From: Aldehydirespirator sp965116965
Lineage (GTDB): Bacteria > Actinomycetota > Acidimicrobiia > Acidimicrobiales > Aldehydirespiratoraceae
Reading direction: 5' to 3'
Assembly: GCA_965116965.1 (NCBI GenBank)
Contig: OZ220743.1
Span: forward strand, 3,162,001 to 3,226,000
Length of the DNA: 64,000 nt
The notes beneath the pieces were generated by a model. It made no database searches and was not told where the DNA came from. It saw only the letters and a program-made list of their open reading frames with translations. Positions within the stretch are counted from its first letter, which is position 1, and each line of letters begins with the position of its first letter. Shown here piece after piece: positions 17,361-25,195 of the stretch. Position numbers and translations under genes: made by a program.

Positions 17361-17756
17361 TCAGCCTCCGGCCGGGCCGGCGAGCAGCGCGATCCAGACG
17401 GAGATGGTGGCCAGGCAGATGGTGGACACCGTGATGTAGAGGTGCTTGGCCTGACTCTTGGCCAGTTCGGCATGGCTCTCAGAGGTGCTCTTGATGATCG
17501 CAGCCCGTTCCTTGGCTGCTTCGGCGAAGCCGTTCGCGACCTCGACTCTCAACTCCGCGAAGGCGTCGGCGACCTCGACTCTGAACTCCGCAAGGGCGGC
17601 GGTGAATGTGGCTCCGAGGACCTGGAGGTCGTCCTTGGTGGCCATGGTGTCCCAACCGCCCGGCGGCAGTTGCTGCATGAGGGTATCAGCGTCTTCTGTG
17701 CCCATCAGTTCCGCCAGCGTGTTGAACAGCGAGGCTCGCTGCGCCTGGGTCGTAGC
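17361..17756 (-). CDS. Small coiled-coil protein with C-terminal membrane anchor
   Basis: 131 residues. An N-terminal QAQRASLFNTLAELMGTEDA region is followed by a heptad-like stretch with an internal duplication (EFRVEVADAFA / ELRVEVANGFA) and one C-terminal transmembrane helix (LYITVSTICLATISVWIALL). I chose the GTG at 17756 (MATTQAQRA), with GGGAGG upstream; the frame extends to a TTG at 17807. Related small proteins seem common in Acidimicrobiia but I know no function. It has its own promoter and hairpin leader. Confidence 0.7.
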   Translation of the reverse strand, partial: ATTQAQRASLFNTLAELMGTEDADTLMQQLPPGGWDTMATKDDLQVLGATFTAALAEFRVEVADAFAELRVEVANGFAEAAKERAAIIKSTSESHAELAKSQAKHLYITVSTICLATISVWIALLAGPAGG

Positions 17757-17820
17757 CACCTCGGGCCTCCCGTCTACTCGTGGGTCTCGACTAGCGGGAA
17801 CCGTCAACGGCTCCGATCAA

Positions 17821-17873
17821 GCCCGGATCACCGGGCCTGAAACGACAATACCGCCTATGTCCTACAATGTCAA
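17821..17873 (-). promoter_or_regulatory. Promoter with hairpin leader of the coiled-coil membrane protein
   Basis: Minus strand: TTGACA (17873-17868), 17-base spacer, TATTGT (17850-17845). Just downstream GCCCGG-ATCA-CCGGGC (17836-17821) forms a perfect six-pair hairpin within the ~80-base leader before the GTG at 17756. The hairpin could attenuate transcription or stabilise the mRNA. Confidence 0.65.
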
Positions 17874-17947
17874 TAAACCTGGTTATTTGACGATCCAAAC
17901 AGGTGGGCTAGGTTGTGGTTTGGATCAACCCCCACGAGGCCGCTTGT

Positions 17948-18958
17948 CTAGCGGCGATGGCCGTCGGGGTGGTGGCGGGCGAAGTTCCAGTGGTCGGCCA
18001 GCATCTCTGCCAGGCTCCGGCGGGCCTGCCAGCCGAGCTCGTGGCGGGCTCGGGTGCAGTCGGCCCAGGAAGCCTCGACGTCGCCGGGACGGCGCCCGGC
18101 CATCTCGTAGGGAATCGGCGCACCGACAGCCTCAGAGGCCGCGGCCAGGACCTGCAACACCGTGGTGCCCGAACCGGTGCCCAGGTTGTAGACCCGGCTG
18201 CTGGCCGGGGCTAGGTCGGCGTCCAGGGCGGCCACATGGCCCTCGGCCAGGTCCATGACGTGCACGTAGTCCCGCACCGCGGTGCCGTCGACGGTGGAGT
18301 AGTCGGCCCCGAAGACGTCCAGCCGGTCCCGACGGCCGGCGGCGACCTCCATGACCCGGGGCACGAGGTTGGCCGGCTCACCAGCCGGGTCCTCCCCTAT
18401 CAGCCCCGACGGGTGCGCACCGACCGGGTTGAAGTAGCGCAGCATCACCGCGGTCAGATCCGACGCGGCCGCGGCGTCGGCCAGGATGCGCTCGCCCATC
18501 AGCTTGGTCTCGCCGTAGGGGCTCTCCGGGACCGTCGGCGAGTCCTCGGTGACTGGTAGCGGCGACGTCGACCCGTAGACGGTGGCCGAGGAACTGAACA
18601 CCAGCCGCCCGATCCCCCGATCGATGGCCGCGGCGGCCAGCACCATCACCGAGCCGAGGTTGCTGCGGTAGTAGCCGAGCGGATCGCTCATCGATTCGGC
18701 CACACTCTTGCGGGCCGCGAAGTGGACCACCGAGTCGATCTGGTAGCCGCCGAATACCGCCTCTAGGACATCCAGGTCGCCCGCGTCGCCCTCCACGACC
18801 GCCAGGTCCGGGCGGGTGAGGCCGCGGATCAGATCGACCACGCCGCGAGAAGCGTTGGAGAAGTCGTCCAGGATCACCACATCGCGGCCGGCGTCGTGCA
18901 ACGCCACCACGGTGTGGCTGCCGATGTAGCCCGCGCCCCCGGTGACCAGCGTCGCCAT
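17948..18958 (-). CDS. galE: UDP-glucose 4-epimerase
   Basis: 336 residues, extended SDR: TGGAGYIGSHTVVAL nucleotide-binding motif, DDFSNASRG, the FAARKSVAESMSDPL segment, SSSATVYG, and YGETK with catalytic Tyr/Lys. RYFNPVGAHPSG and DGTAVRDYVHVMDLA are typical of GalE. It interconverts UDP-glucose and UDP-galactose for surface glycans. The ATG at 18958 overlaps the upstream nucleotidyltransferase stop by one base (TGATG); the longer open frame upstream is spurious. Confidence 0.94.
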   Translation of the reverse strand: MATLVTGGAGYIGSHTVVALHDAGRDVVILDDFSNASRGVVDLIRGLTRPDLAVVEGDAGDLDVLEAVFGGYQIDSVVHFAARKSVAESMSDPLGYYRSNLGSVMVLAAAAIDRGIGRLVFSSSATVYGSTSPLPVTEDSPTVPESPYGETKLMGERILADAAAASDLTAVMLRYFNPVGAHPSGLIGEDPAGEPANLVPRVMEVAAGRRDRLDVFGADYSTVDGTAVRDYVHVMDLAEGHVAALDADLAPASSRVYNLGTGSGTTVLQVLAAASEAVGAPIPYEMAGRRPGDVEASWADCTRARHELGWQARRSLAEMLADHWNFARHHPDGHRR

Positions 18959-19968
18959 CACATGACCTCCGGCGCCCTGGCGCCTGACAGGGCCGCTCCG
19001 GGCGGAACTGCGAAACCCTCGCCGATGAGCGTTCCGCCCGCAACCCGGGCGCCCAGCCCGACCGTCGCGCCCGACCCCACCACCGAGTCCGACACCCGCG
19101 CGCCCGCCTCGATCACCGCGCCCGGATGGACCGCGGAACCCCGAACCACCGACCCTGCGCCTACGACGGCGCCGGCCATGACCACGCTGCGCTCGACCAC
19201 GGCGCCGGGATGGACCGAGGCTTCCGCCGACACCCCGGCCGCCGCCGGACCCCGCCGGCCGTCGAGCAGGTCGAGCTGGGCCCGCAGGTATGTCTCGGGG
19301 GTGCCGGCGTCGACCCAGTAGGTGTTGTGCCTCAAGGCCCACAGGGTTCGAGCCGCAGCCATGGCCGGGAAGACCTCGCGCTCCACCGACGCCCGGCGCC
19401 CGCCGTCGATCCGTCCGACCACCGACGGCTCCATCAGGTAGGTCCCCGCGTTGATCCAGCGGCTGGGCGCGGGCGGCGACGGTTTCTCCACGAAGCGGGT
19501 CACCCGCCCGCGGGCGTCGGTCTTCACCACGCCGTAGCGGGACGGATCCTCCACCTCGATCAGATGGATGGTGGCCTCGGCTCCGGCTGAGCGGTGCAGG
19601 CGCATCATCTCGCCCACGTCCAGGTCGGTGATCACGTCACCGTTGGCCACTAGGAACGTCCCCGGGGCTGAGCCCATTTCCGAGGCCTCATAGGCGAAGC
19701 GGATGGCACCGGCAGTGTCGAGCGGCTCGGACTCCACCACGCAGCTCATCTCCACTCCCGCGCAGCGCCCGTCCGGGTAGGCCGCCCGGAAGGCGTCGTC
19801 GTGGTAGCCGAGCGCCAGAACCACCCTGTCCACCCCATGGCGTCCCAGCCCGGACACGACGTGCTCGATCATGGGCCGGTCCAGCACCGGCAGCATCTGC
19901 TTGGGAGTGGTCAGCGTCAAAGGACGCAGTCGAGTGCCGAAGCCTCCGACGAGCAGGATCGCCTGCAC
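18958..19968 (-). CDS. NDP-sugar pyrophosphorylase, mannose-1-phosphate guanylyltransferase type
   Basis: 336 residues. The N-terminal nucleotidyltransferase domain has LVGGFGTRLRPLTLTTPKQM (signature plus catalytic Lys), NGDVITDLD metal site, VVKTDARGRVTRFVEKP and WINAGTYLMEP. The last ~100 residues are hexapeptide repeats (HPGAVVERSVVMAGAVVGAG) forming a left-handed beta-helix. This layout fits GDP-mannose pyrophosphorylases, which would supply gmd and rmd; GlmU- or RmlA-type specificity cannot be excluded. It is coupled to galE. Confidence 0.82.
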   Translation of the reverse strand: MQAILLVGGFGTRLRPLTLTTPKQMLPVLDRPMIEHVVSGLGRHGVDRVVLALGYHDDAFRAAYPDGRCAGVEMSCVVESEPLDTAGAIRFAYEASEMGSAPGTFLVANGDVITDLDVGEMMRLHRSAGAEATIHLIEVEDPSRYGVVKTDARGRVTRFVEKPSPPAPSRWINAGTYLMEPSVVGRIDGGRRASVEREVFPAMAAARTLWALRHNTYWVDAGTPETYLRAQLDLLDGRRGPAAAGVSAEASVHPGAVVERSVVMAGAVVGAGSVVRGSAVHPGAVIEAGARVSDSVVGSGATVGLGARVAGGTLIGEGFAVPPGAALSGARAPEVM

Positions 19969-20037
19969 CCCGGCTCCCCCGCCCCGGCCTCTAGACCAAC
20001 CGCGGGCAGGCGATACCGGCTCGCGGTGAAGCGTCGT

Positions 20038-20066
20038 GTCTCCCGCTCCTGTTCGCTGCGCTCACT
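20038..20066. repeat. Partial copy of the dispersed SEANK repeat
   Basis: TCCCGCTCCTGTTCGCTGCG and the following CTCAC match the left half of the dispersed repeat; homology stops before the GGCCGCTCGGGCC half. It lies upstream of the nucleotidyltransferase gene. Confidence 0.65.
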
Positions 20067-20107
20067 GGTGCACCATGGTGGCGTCGGGCTGGTAGGGGTT
20101 GCGGCCG

Positions 20108-20156
20108 GAACTTCAATGAGTCAGCCACCGCAGAGGTGGTCAAGTCATTGAAGTTC
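20108..20156. terminator. Long perfect hairpin downstream of the histidine-rich protein gene
   Basis: GAACTTCAATGA (20108-20119) pairs perfectly with TCATTGAAGTTC (20145-20156), and CCACC/GGTGG pairs inside. It follows the stop at 20187 on the minus strand and precedes the nucleotidyltransferase gene, so a terminator or 3' stabiliser is plausible. No U-tract is seen. Confidence 0.55.
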
Positions 20157-20186
20157 GTGACGAGTTGCCGCCCACCCGCTCGACCT

Positions 20187-20939
20187 CTATTCCTCGGGCG
20201 GGGCGTCCGTCGGATCGAGGTCGGCGCGCGGCCCGGTGGAGAGCAGGTTCCCCGCCGAGGCCCCGAAAGCGGTCTCGAGCCGGTCCTCGGGCGGCGGCGG
20301 GATCTCGGCCCCGGCCGGGACTCGGGCGAACGTGAACGCCTCCAGGTCTCCCAGCAGGCGGACGTCGCCGAAGTCGTCGGAGTAGACGTCGGTCGCCGCG
20401 TAGATATCGGACAGCGTGGTGGCGGGCTCGTCGGCTCCGGGGGCGTCCGGGTCGAGATCGATCCGGGTGAACCGCACGGCCCTGATCACGGTCGGCTCGC
20501 CGTTGCAGTCCGAGCCGGCCTCCAGCACGCCGATGCCGGGCCCGCTGATCTCGTCGTCGGTGATCCTCGCCCCCATCGCCTCGAAGAACACGTCGAGGTC
20601 GGCCCGGTCGCCGGCCGCGGAGCTGTTCCACGGGTGGATATGGACCACGCCGTCCTGATGGGAGTGGATGCCGTCGGGATCCGCCGCGCTGGTGAAGGCG
20701 GGCAGGAACCGGTCGCAGTCGTAGACTGCGTACGCCGAGTGCCAGTGGTCGTTGCCGACCCTCGGCGACGCTGCCGGTGTGCGCGACGACCGGGCGAAGA
20801 CCACCAGGGCCACCCCGAGGATCACCACCACCGCCAGTGCCAGCGGGAAGCCAAGCTCACGACGCTCGCGGGCGCCCTTCGACGAGGCCGCCGCTCTGGC
20901 GGCTCGCTGGACCTTCTTCGACGAACTCGGCTTGGCCAC
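20187..20939 (-). CDS. Membrane-anchored histidine-rich protein of unknown function
   Basis: 250 residues: a basic N-terminus (about 30 residues), one transmembrane helix (FPLALAVVVILGVALVVFA), then an extracytoplasmic domain with the motif DHWHSAYAVYDC and GIHSHQDGVVHIHPWN. The clustered histidines suggest metal binding. Similar DHWH and HIHP proteins occur in other Actinomycetota but no function is established to my knowledge. It starts at the ATG 20939, 51 bases after the ugd stop, in the same direction, so it may be cotranscribed with ugd. Confidence 0.65.
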   Translation of the reverse strand: MAKPSSSKKVQRAARAAASSKGARERRELGFPLALAVVVILGVALVVFARSSRTPAASPRVGNDHWHSAYAVYDCDRFLPAFTSAADPDGIHSHQDGVVHIHPWNSSAAGDRADLDVFFEAMGARITDDEISGPGIGVLEAGSDCNGEPTVIRAVRFTRIDLDPDAPGADEPATTLSDIYAATDVYSDDFGDVRLLGDLEAFTFARVPAGAEIPPPPEDRLETAFGASAGNLLSTGPRADLDPTDAPPEE

Positions 20940-20989
20940 GGGCCGTCACGCTATCGGCGCGGGCAGGCGGCGCGGACGGCGACCGTTGT

Positions 20990-22297
20990 TCACACGCCGA
21001 CACCTCTGTAGGTGAAGCCCCGGCGCTCCAGATCGGCGCGGTCCAGCAGGTTGCGAGTGTCGATTACGTGCAGCTCGGCCATGAGGCGCGCCAGGCGGTC
21101 GAAGTCGAGTTGCCGGAACTCGTCCCACTCGGTGGCCACCACGAGCGCGGAGGCTCCGTCGCAGGCCGCGTACGCGTCGGCGGCCACAACGATGCCGGCC
21201 TCGGTGGCCGCCGCGCTGGAGCTGATCGCGGGGTCATAGGCATGGACCGCCGCCCCGGCCTCGACGAGCCTCCGGGCGATCTCGAGAGAAGGCGAGTCGC
21301 GCGTATCGTCGGTTCCGGCCTTGAAGGCCAGGCCGAGCAGCGCGATGCGGGCCCCGGGCAACGCCACCCGGGCCGCGGCCTTGGCGACGACCCCGGCGAA
21401 CTGCGCCTCATTGGCCTCCACCACACTGCGCAGCAGCGCGAAGTCGTAGCCGGCCACCGACGCGGCGTCGATCAGGGCCCGGGTGTCCTTCGGAAGGCAC
21501 GAGCCGCCCCACCCCGGTCCCGGCTTCAGGTAGTCGCGGCCTATCCGCCGGTCGTGACCCATGCCCGCCAGCACATCGTCGACGTCGGCGCCCACGGCCT
21601 CGCACAGTGCGGCTACCGCGTTGGCATACGACAGCTTCGTGGCCAGGAAGGCATTGGCCACGTACTTCACAGTCTCGGCGGAGGCTGGATCGGTGATCAG
21701 GACTGGAACTTCGATGCTCTCGTAGAGTCCGGCGACCCGCTCGGCCACGGCTGCGTCGGCCGCGCCCACGACTATTCGATCAGGGTTGCAGAAATCGTGA
21801 ACGGCCGAGCCCTGCCGCAGGAACTCAGGATTGGACGCCACCGGTACGTCGACGCGTCCCAGCACCCGGGCCAGAAACTGGGTGGTGCCCGCGGGAGCGG
21901 TGGACTTGTTGACCACCACCGCTCCCGGCCGAAGGCTCTGGCCTATCTCGGCGGCCGCGGCCTCCAGGAAGCTGAGGTCGGTGCCGCCGCCCCGTCCGGC
22001 CGGAGTGGGCACGCACAGAAAGACGAAGTCGGCGCGGGACGCGGCCTCGGCGGAGCCCCGGGCGAAGGAGAGTCGGCCCGAATCGAGCCCGGCTCCAACC
22101 AGCTCATCGAGCTCGGGCTCGCGGATGGGGACCTCTCCGCGCTGCAGTCCGGTGATCCGGGACTCGTCCACGTCGGTGCAGACGACGCGGTGACCCATCC
22201 GAGCCAGGCACGCCGCAGTGGTGAGACCGACGTATCCCGCCCCGACGACAGCCACCACCGCCGGCGGGGCAGGCCGCCCGCCACCGCCGGGGGACAT
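20990..22297 (-). CDS. ugd: UDP-glucose 6-dehydrogenase
   Basis: 435 residues: N-terminal Rossmann VVGAGYVGLTTAACLARMGH, VPTPAGRGGGTDLSFLEAA, STAPAGTT, NPEFLRQGSAVHDF, EtVKYVANAFLATKLSYANA and the active-site Cys in GWGGSCLPKDTRAL, then the C-terminal UDP-binding half. It oxidises UDP-glucose to UDP-glucuronate, giving the polysaccharide acidic sugars. I chose the ATG at 22297; the frame runs on upstream to 22537 through the repeat-coding part of the LCP gene and is not real there. Confidence 0.94.
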   Translation of the reverse strand: MSPGGGGRPAPPAVVAVVGAGYVGLTTAACLARMGHRVVCTDVDESRITGLQRGEVPIREPELDELVGAGLDSGRLSFARGSAEAASRADFVFLCVPTPAGRGGGTDLSFLEAAAAEIGQSLRPGAVVVNKSTAPAGTTQFLARVLGRVDVPVASNPEFLRQGSAVHDFCNPDRIVVGAADAAVAERVAGLYESIEVPVLITDPASAETVKYVANAFLATKLSYANAVAALCEAVGADVDDVLAGMGHDRRIGRDYLKPGPGWGGSCLPKDTRALIDAASVAGYDFALLRSVVEANEAQFAGVVAKAAARVALPGARIALLGLAFKAGTDDTRDSPSLEIARRLVEAGAAVHAYDPAISSSAAATEAGIVVAADAYAACDGASALVVATEWDEFRQLDFDRLARLMAELHVIDTRNLLDRADLERRGFTYRGVGV

Positions 22298-22313
22298 CGC
22301 CTGACCGCCCCGG

Positions 22314-24011
22314 TCAGCCACAGGACTCACCCTCGGGCGGACGGCCCTGGACAACGACCGGCTCCGGATCCGCTTCGGCCGGCTGGGCGGTGACGAAGCC
22401 GGCGCCTGCACCCACCAAACCTCCGAACGCCGCGCCCGCACCCACCGGACCCCCGGCGAGCACCGCACCAGCACCCACCAAACCTCCGAACGCCGCGCCC
22501 GCACCCACCGGACCCCCGGCGAGCACCGCACCAGCACCCACCAAACCTCCGAACGCCGCGCCCGGGGCGGCCGGCGCCGCAGCAGGACCGGCCCCCAGCG
22601 GAGCGAAGTCCGATCCCGGGTCGGGCAGGACCGGCGGAACGCCGCGGGCCTGCACCCGGTCCCGTACCACGCTCATGGGCTCCTGGGCCAGGAACAGCAC
22701 CCCCCGGTAGTCCGCACCGAGCACCGCCACCACGCCGTCGACGTCATCGTCGGCCACGACGTAGGGCACCGGGTCCAGGTAGCGGGCCACCGTCATGGCG
22801 GCGTCGGCGTGGCCGGGGCCGTGCAGGACGACGGTCTCGGGAATGCCCGGAGACGCGAGAGACCCCAGAACCTGGAAGCCCTCACCCGCCAGCGTCGTGG
22901 CCGCGTCCTCGCGGTTGAACTCGTTGAAGCCCGCGACCCTCAGCGACACCTCTGCGGGACTCACCGCGTCCGCCACCCCCCGGAACACGTCGAGGACCGG
23001 CTCGTTCGCCTGCGTGTAGGCGGCCTCGCCCTTGTAGCGGCCGTCGGGCCAGAACAGCGTGTAGACCTCGAGGCTCTGCCGCTGCAGGTTCTCGGGGTTG
23101 AAGTCCGAGAAGTCCTGGGCCAGCGACACAAGTTCGCCGAGGGTGAGGTCCTGGTCGAAGGCCACGAAGGAGGCCCCCGCCTCGATCATGCCGACGATGG
23201 TGGCCGGGTTCCTGGCCCCGCGGCTGATGGCCCGATCGAGGGCGAGCACCAGGAAGTCCTGCTGGCGGGCGATGCGGCTGAAGTCGTCGCCACCGGTGAT
23301 CCGCCAGCGCCCGTCGATGAACTCGGTGTACGTGCGGCTCCGCACGTACTGGAGGGCCTGCTCACCTCCGAGCACATGGCAGCCCGGCGTCTCGATGTTC
23401 AGGTGGGACTTGGGATCGCGGACCGGATGGGGGAACCAGACAGGCACTCCGGAGAGCGAGTCCACGACCTGCTCGAACCCCGCGAAATCCATCTCGACGT
23501 AGTGATTGATCTCCACATCGAACATCGAGCTGACGGTCTCCACCAGCAATGGGGCGCCGCCGATGAGCAGGGCGGAGTTGATCTTGTGGTCCTGGGCGCG
23601 CGGGATGTCGGCCCACAGGTCCCGCGGGATGGACAGGACCCATGCGGACCTCGCCTCGGGGTCCAGGCGCAGGAGCATGATGACGTCGGCCAGCGCCCTC
23701 CCGCCCGACGCGATGCCGCCCGCACCCTCGGCATCGGTGCTCGGCGGAACGTCGATGCTGCTGTCGGTGCCGACCACGAGGAAGTTGACGGGCTCGCCCG
23801 GCTCGGTGTCGGTGCGCAGCAGTTCGTGGCCGTACTGGACAGTGTCGGGGAACTGCACCGGCCTGTACTCTTCCCAGACCTCCTCGACGTAGTGCACGGT
23901 CTCCGCGGACGCCACCGCCGCGACGATCACCACGAGGCTGGCGAGGACCACCAGGCGCTGCGGCCAAGTGCGTCGCAACGCCACCTTCTGTCGGTCCGGC
24001 ACGGTGGGCAA
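22314..24011 (-). CDS. LytR-CpsA-Psr (LCP) family glycopolymer transferase with C-terminal repeats
   Basis: 565 residues: N-terminal membrane helix (RLVVLASLVVIVAAVAS), an LCP domain (NFLVVGTDSS, ADVIMLLRLDP, VLSIPRDLWADIP, KINSALLIGG, LGGEQALQYVRSR with the catalytic Arg), then a LytR_C-type domain (~residues 340-440). LCP proteins attach polyprenyl-linked glycopolymers to peptidoglycan, here probably the polysaccharide of this cluster. The Gly/Ala/Val-rich tail holds 21-residue repeats and ends in ESCG. The frame starts with TTG at 24011; GTG at 24002 is an alternative. Confidence 0.88.
   Translation of the reverse strand: MPTVPDRQKVALRRTWPQRLVVLASLVVIVAAVASAETVHYVEEVWEEYRPVQFPDTVQYGHELLRTDTEPGEPVNFLVVGTDSSIDVPPSTDAEGAGGIASGGRALADVIMLLRLDPEARSAWVLSIPRDLWADIPRAQDHKINSALLIGGAPLLVETVSSMFDVEINHYVEMDFAGFEQVVDSLSGVPVWFPHPVRDPKSHLNIETPGCHVLGGEQALQYVRSRTYTEFIDGRWRITGGDDFSRIARQQDFLVLALDRAISRGARNPATIVGMIEAGASFVAFDQDLTLGELVSLAQDFSDFNPENLQRQSLEVYTLFWPDGRYKGEAAYTQANEPVLDVFRGVADAVSPAEVSLRVAGFNEFNREDAATTLAGEGFQVLGSLASPGIPETVVLHGPGHADAAMTVARYLDPVPYVVADDDVDGVVAVLGADYRGVLFLAQEPMSVVRDRVQARGVPPVLPDPGSDFAPLGAGPAAAPAAPGAAFGGLVGAGAVLAGGPVGAGAAFGGLVGAGAVLAGGPVGAGAAFGGLVGAGAGFVTAQPAEADPEPVVVQGRPPEGESCG
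22409..22562. repeat. 63-bp in-frame tandem repeat in the LCP gene
   Basis: A 63-base unit starting GCACCCACCAAACCTCC is present in two full copies and a partial third, nearly identical at DNA level. It encodes a 21-residue unit (GAGAVLAGGPVGAGAAFGGL plus V). Such identity suggests recent expansion and possible length variation between strains. Confidence 0.88.
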
Positions 24012-24076
24012 GCGTACTGCCCGTCCCTCGGCGCTCTGTTGCTAATCGACCGCCGATCGAGCCGTAGACCAGGCTG

Positions 24077-24838
24077 TCAAGCCCGCAGGTGGAACACGTC
24101 GCCGGTGTCGATCCGCACCTCGCCGCAGTCGCCCGCCAGGATCAGTCGTCCTGCGGCGTCGATGTCGAGTGCCGTGCCCACCACCGACGTGCCGTCGGTG
24201 CGCTGCACCCTGACCATCCGCCCTATCGTCGCCGACGCAGCCCTGAGGTCCACACGGGCCTTCCAGGGGTCGGCGAGGTAGCCGGGCAACTCGTCGATCA
24301 TCCGCGCCAGCAACTCGTCGCGTCCGACGGCACTGCCGGCCTGAGCCAGCGAGACCGCCCCCGGCTCTGCGGGCGCGTCTGCGAGGTTGAGGCCGAGGCC
24401 TACCACGACGACCGGCGGATCGCAGTCGACTATCTCCGCCAGCACGCCCGCCAGCTTCCCGGATGCCTCACCAGACTCGATCAGCAGGTCGTTGGGCCAC
24501 TTGGCCCGCACCGCCGCGCCCCCGGGCGGGAGGGCTCCCGACGCGGCATCCAGGGCGGCAGCCGAGACCGCCGCGACGCGGTCGGATGCGCCCCGCACCG
24601 GCACGGCAAACCGGAAGCTGACCAGGAGCGAAGCCTCACCGCGGTGCGACCCCGCCGCGGCATCGGACCAGCGACGTCCCAGGCGACCCTTTCCCGCGGT
24701 CTGGTGATCGGCCACCAGAACCGCCGGCGACCGGTCCCCGAGCCGGGCCTCCTGGGCCAGATCATCATTCGTGGAGCCGGTCGCGACAGCGTGGCGCAGC
24801 TCACCCAGCCCTGCCCGGCGGGCTGCCGCACTGCTCAT
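24077..24838 (-). CDS. birA: Biotin-[acetyl-CoA-carboxylase] ligase
   Basis: 253 residues: TGSTNDDLAQEA, then DHQTAGKGRLGRRW (the GKGRxGRxW adenylation loop), AKWPNDLLI, GVLAEIVD and VVVGLGLNL, all BirA/LplA-fold biotin ligase motifs, with a small C-terminal domain. It biotinylates BCCP, for example the AMKM Lys of the carboxylase subunit at 30990-32747. There is no N-terminal HTH, so it is not a DNA-binding repressor type. I chose the ATG at 24838; a GTG at 24877 is possible. Confidence 0.9.
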   Translation of the reverse strand: MSSAAARRAGLGELRHAVATGSTNDDLAQEARLGDRSPAVLVADHQTAGKGRLGRRWSDAAAGSHRGEASLLVSFRFAVPVRGASDRVAAVSAAALDAASGALPPGGAAVRAKWPNDLLIESGEASGKLAGVLAEIVDCDPPVVVVGLGLNLADAPAEPGAVSLAQAGSAVGRDELLARMIDELPGYLADPWKARVDLRAASATIGRMVRVQRTDGTSVVGTALDIDAAGRLILAGDCGEVRIDTGDVFHLRA

Positions 24839-24894
24839 CGGCAGGTGCTTGTTGGCCGACCGCAACCGTGGCGTGACCGATCCCACGCCACATA

Positions 24895-24930
24895 TTCTGT
24901 GCGATCCGGGCCGCGATCCGGCCATCCGGT
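24895..24930. promoter_or_regulatory. Shared GATCCGGGCCGCGATC motif upstream of birA
   Basis: GTGCGATCCGGGCCGCGATC and a CGGCCATCC tail sit 57 bases upstream of birA. A close copy (GTGTGATCCGGGCCGCGATC, then GGCTATCC) lies just before the biotin carboxylase gene at 30953. The core is partly palindromic. Function is inferred only from its position at two biotin-related genes. The rest of the 24839-25195 gap holds two SEANK repeats and a possible TTGACA box at 24983. Confidence 0.4.
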
Positions 24931-25047
24931 GCTCCCCTTGCTCGCGAAGAGCCCGATCTCCGGCACAAGATAGAATCACGGCTTGACAAGTACCTGGAGG
25001 CCGAGCAGGTAGACGAGTGAATCTGTTACATGCGGGCGAGGCCCCTG

Positions 25048-25131
25048 GGCCTGAGCGGCCCGTGAGCGCAGCGAACAAGATCGGGAGACTGGCGAGAGCG
25101 GCCCGTGAGCGCAGCGAACAAGATCGGGAGA
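25048..25131. repeat. Two copies of the dispersed SEANK repeat
   Basis: Units at about 25048-25088 and 25094-25131 share GAGCGGCCCGTGAGCGCAGC and GAACAAGATCGGGAGAC. They lie in the 5' region of the pyruvyl transferase gene. An open frame here (25017-25205) is only the translated repeat. Confidence 0.85.
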
Positions 25132-25195
25132 CACCCCGTCTCAATGCGACAGGCCTGCCTGCCCGCGCGGGTCCTCGAAGGAGGCTGCGCCTGCT

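Noticed and set aside
24961..25016. TTGACA at 24983 as promoter of the pyruvyl transferase gene
   Set aside because: No good -10 lies at 16-18 bases, and more than 190 bases with repeats separate it from the start; too weak to annotate.
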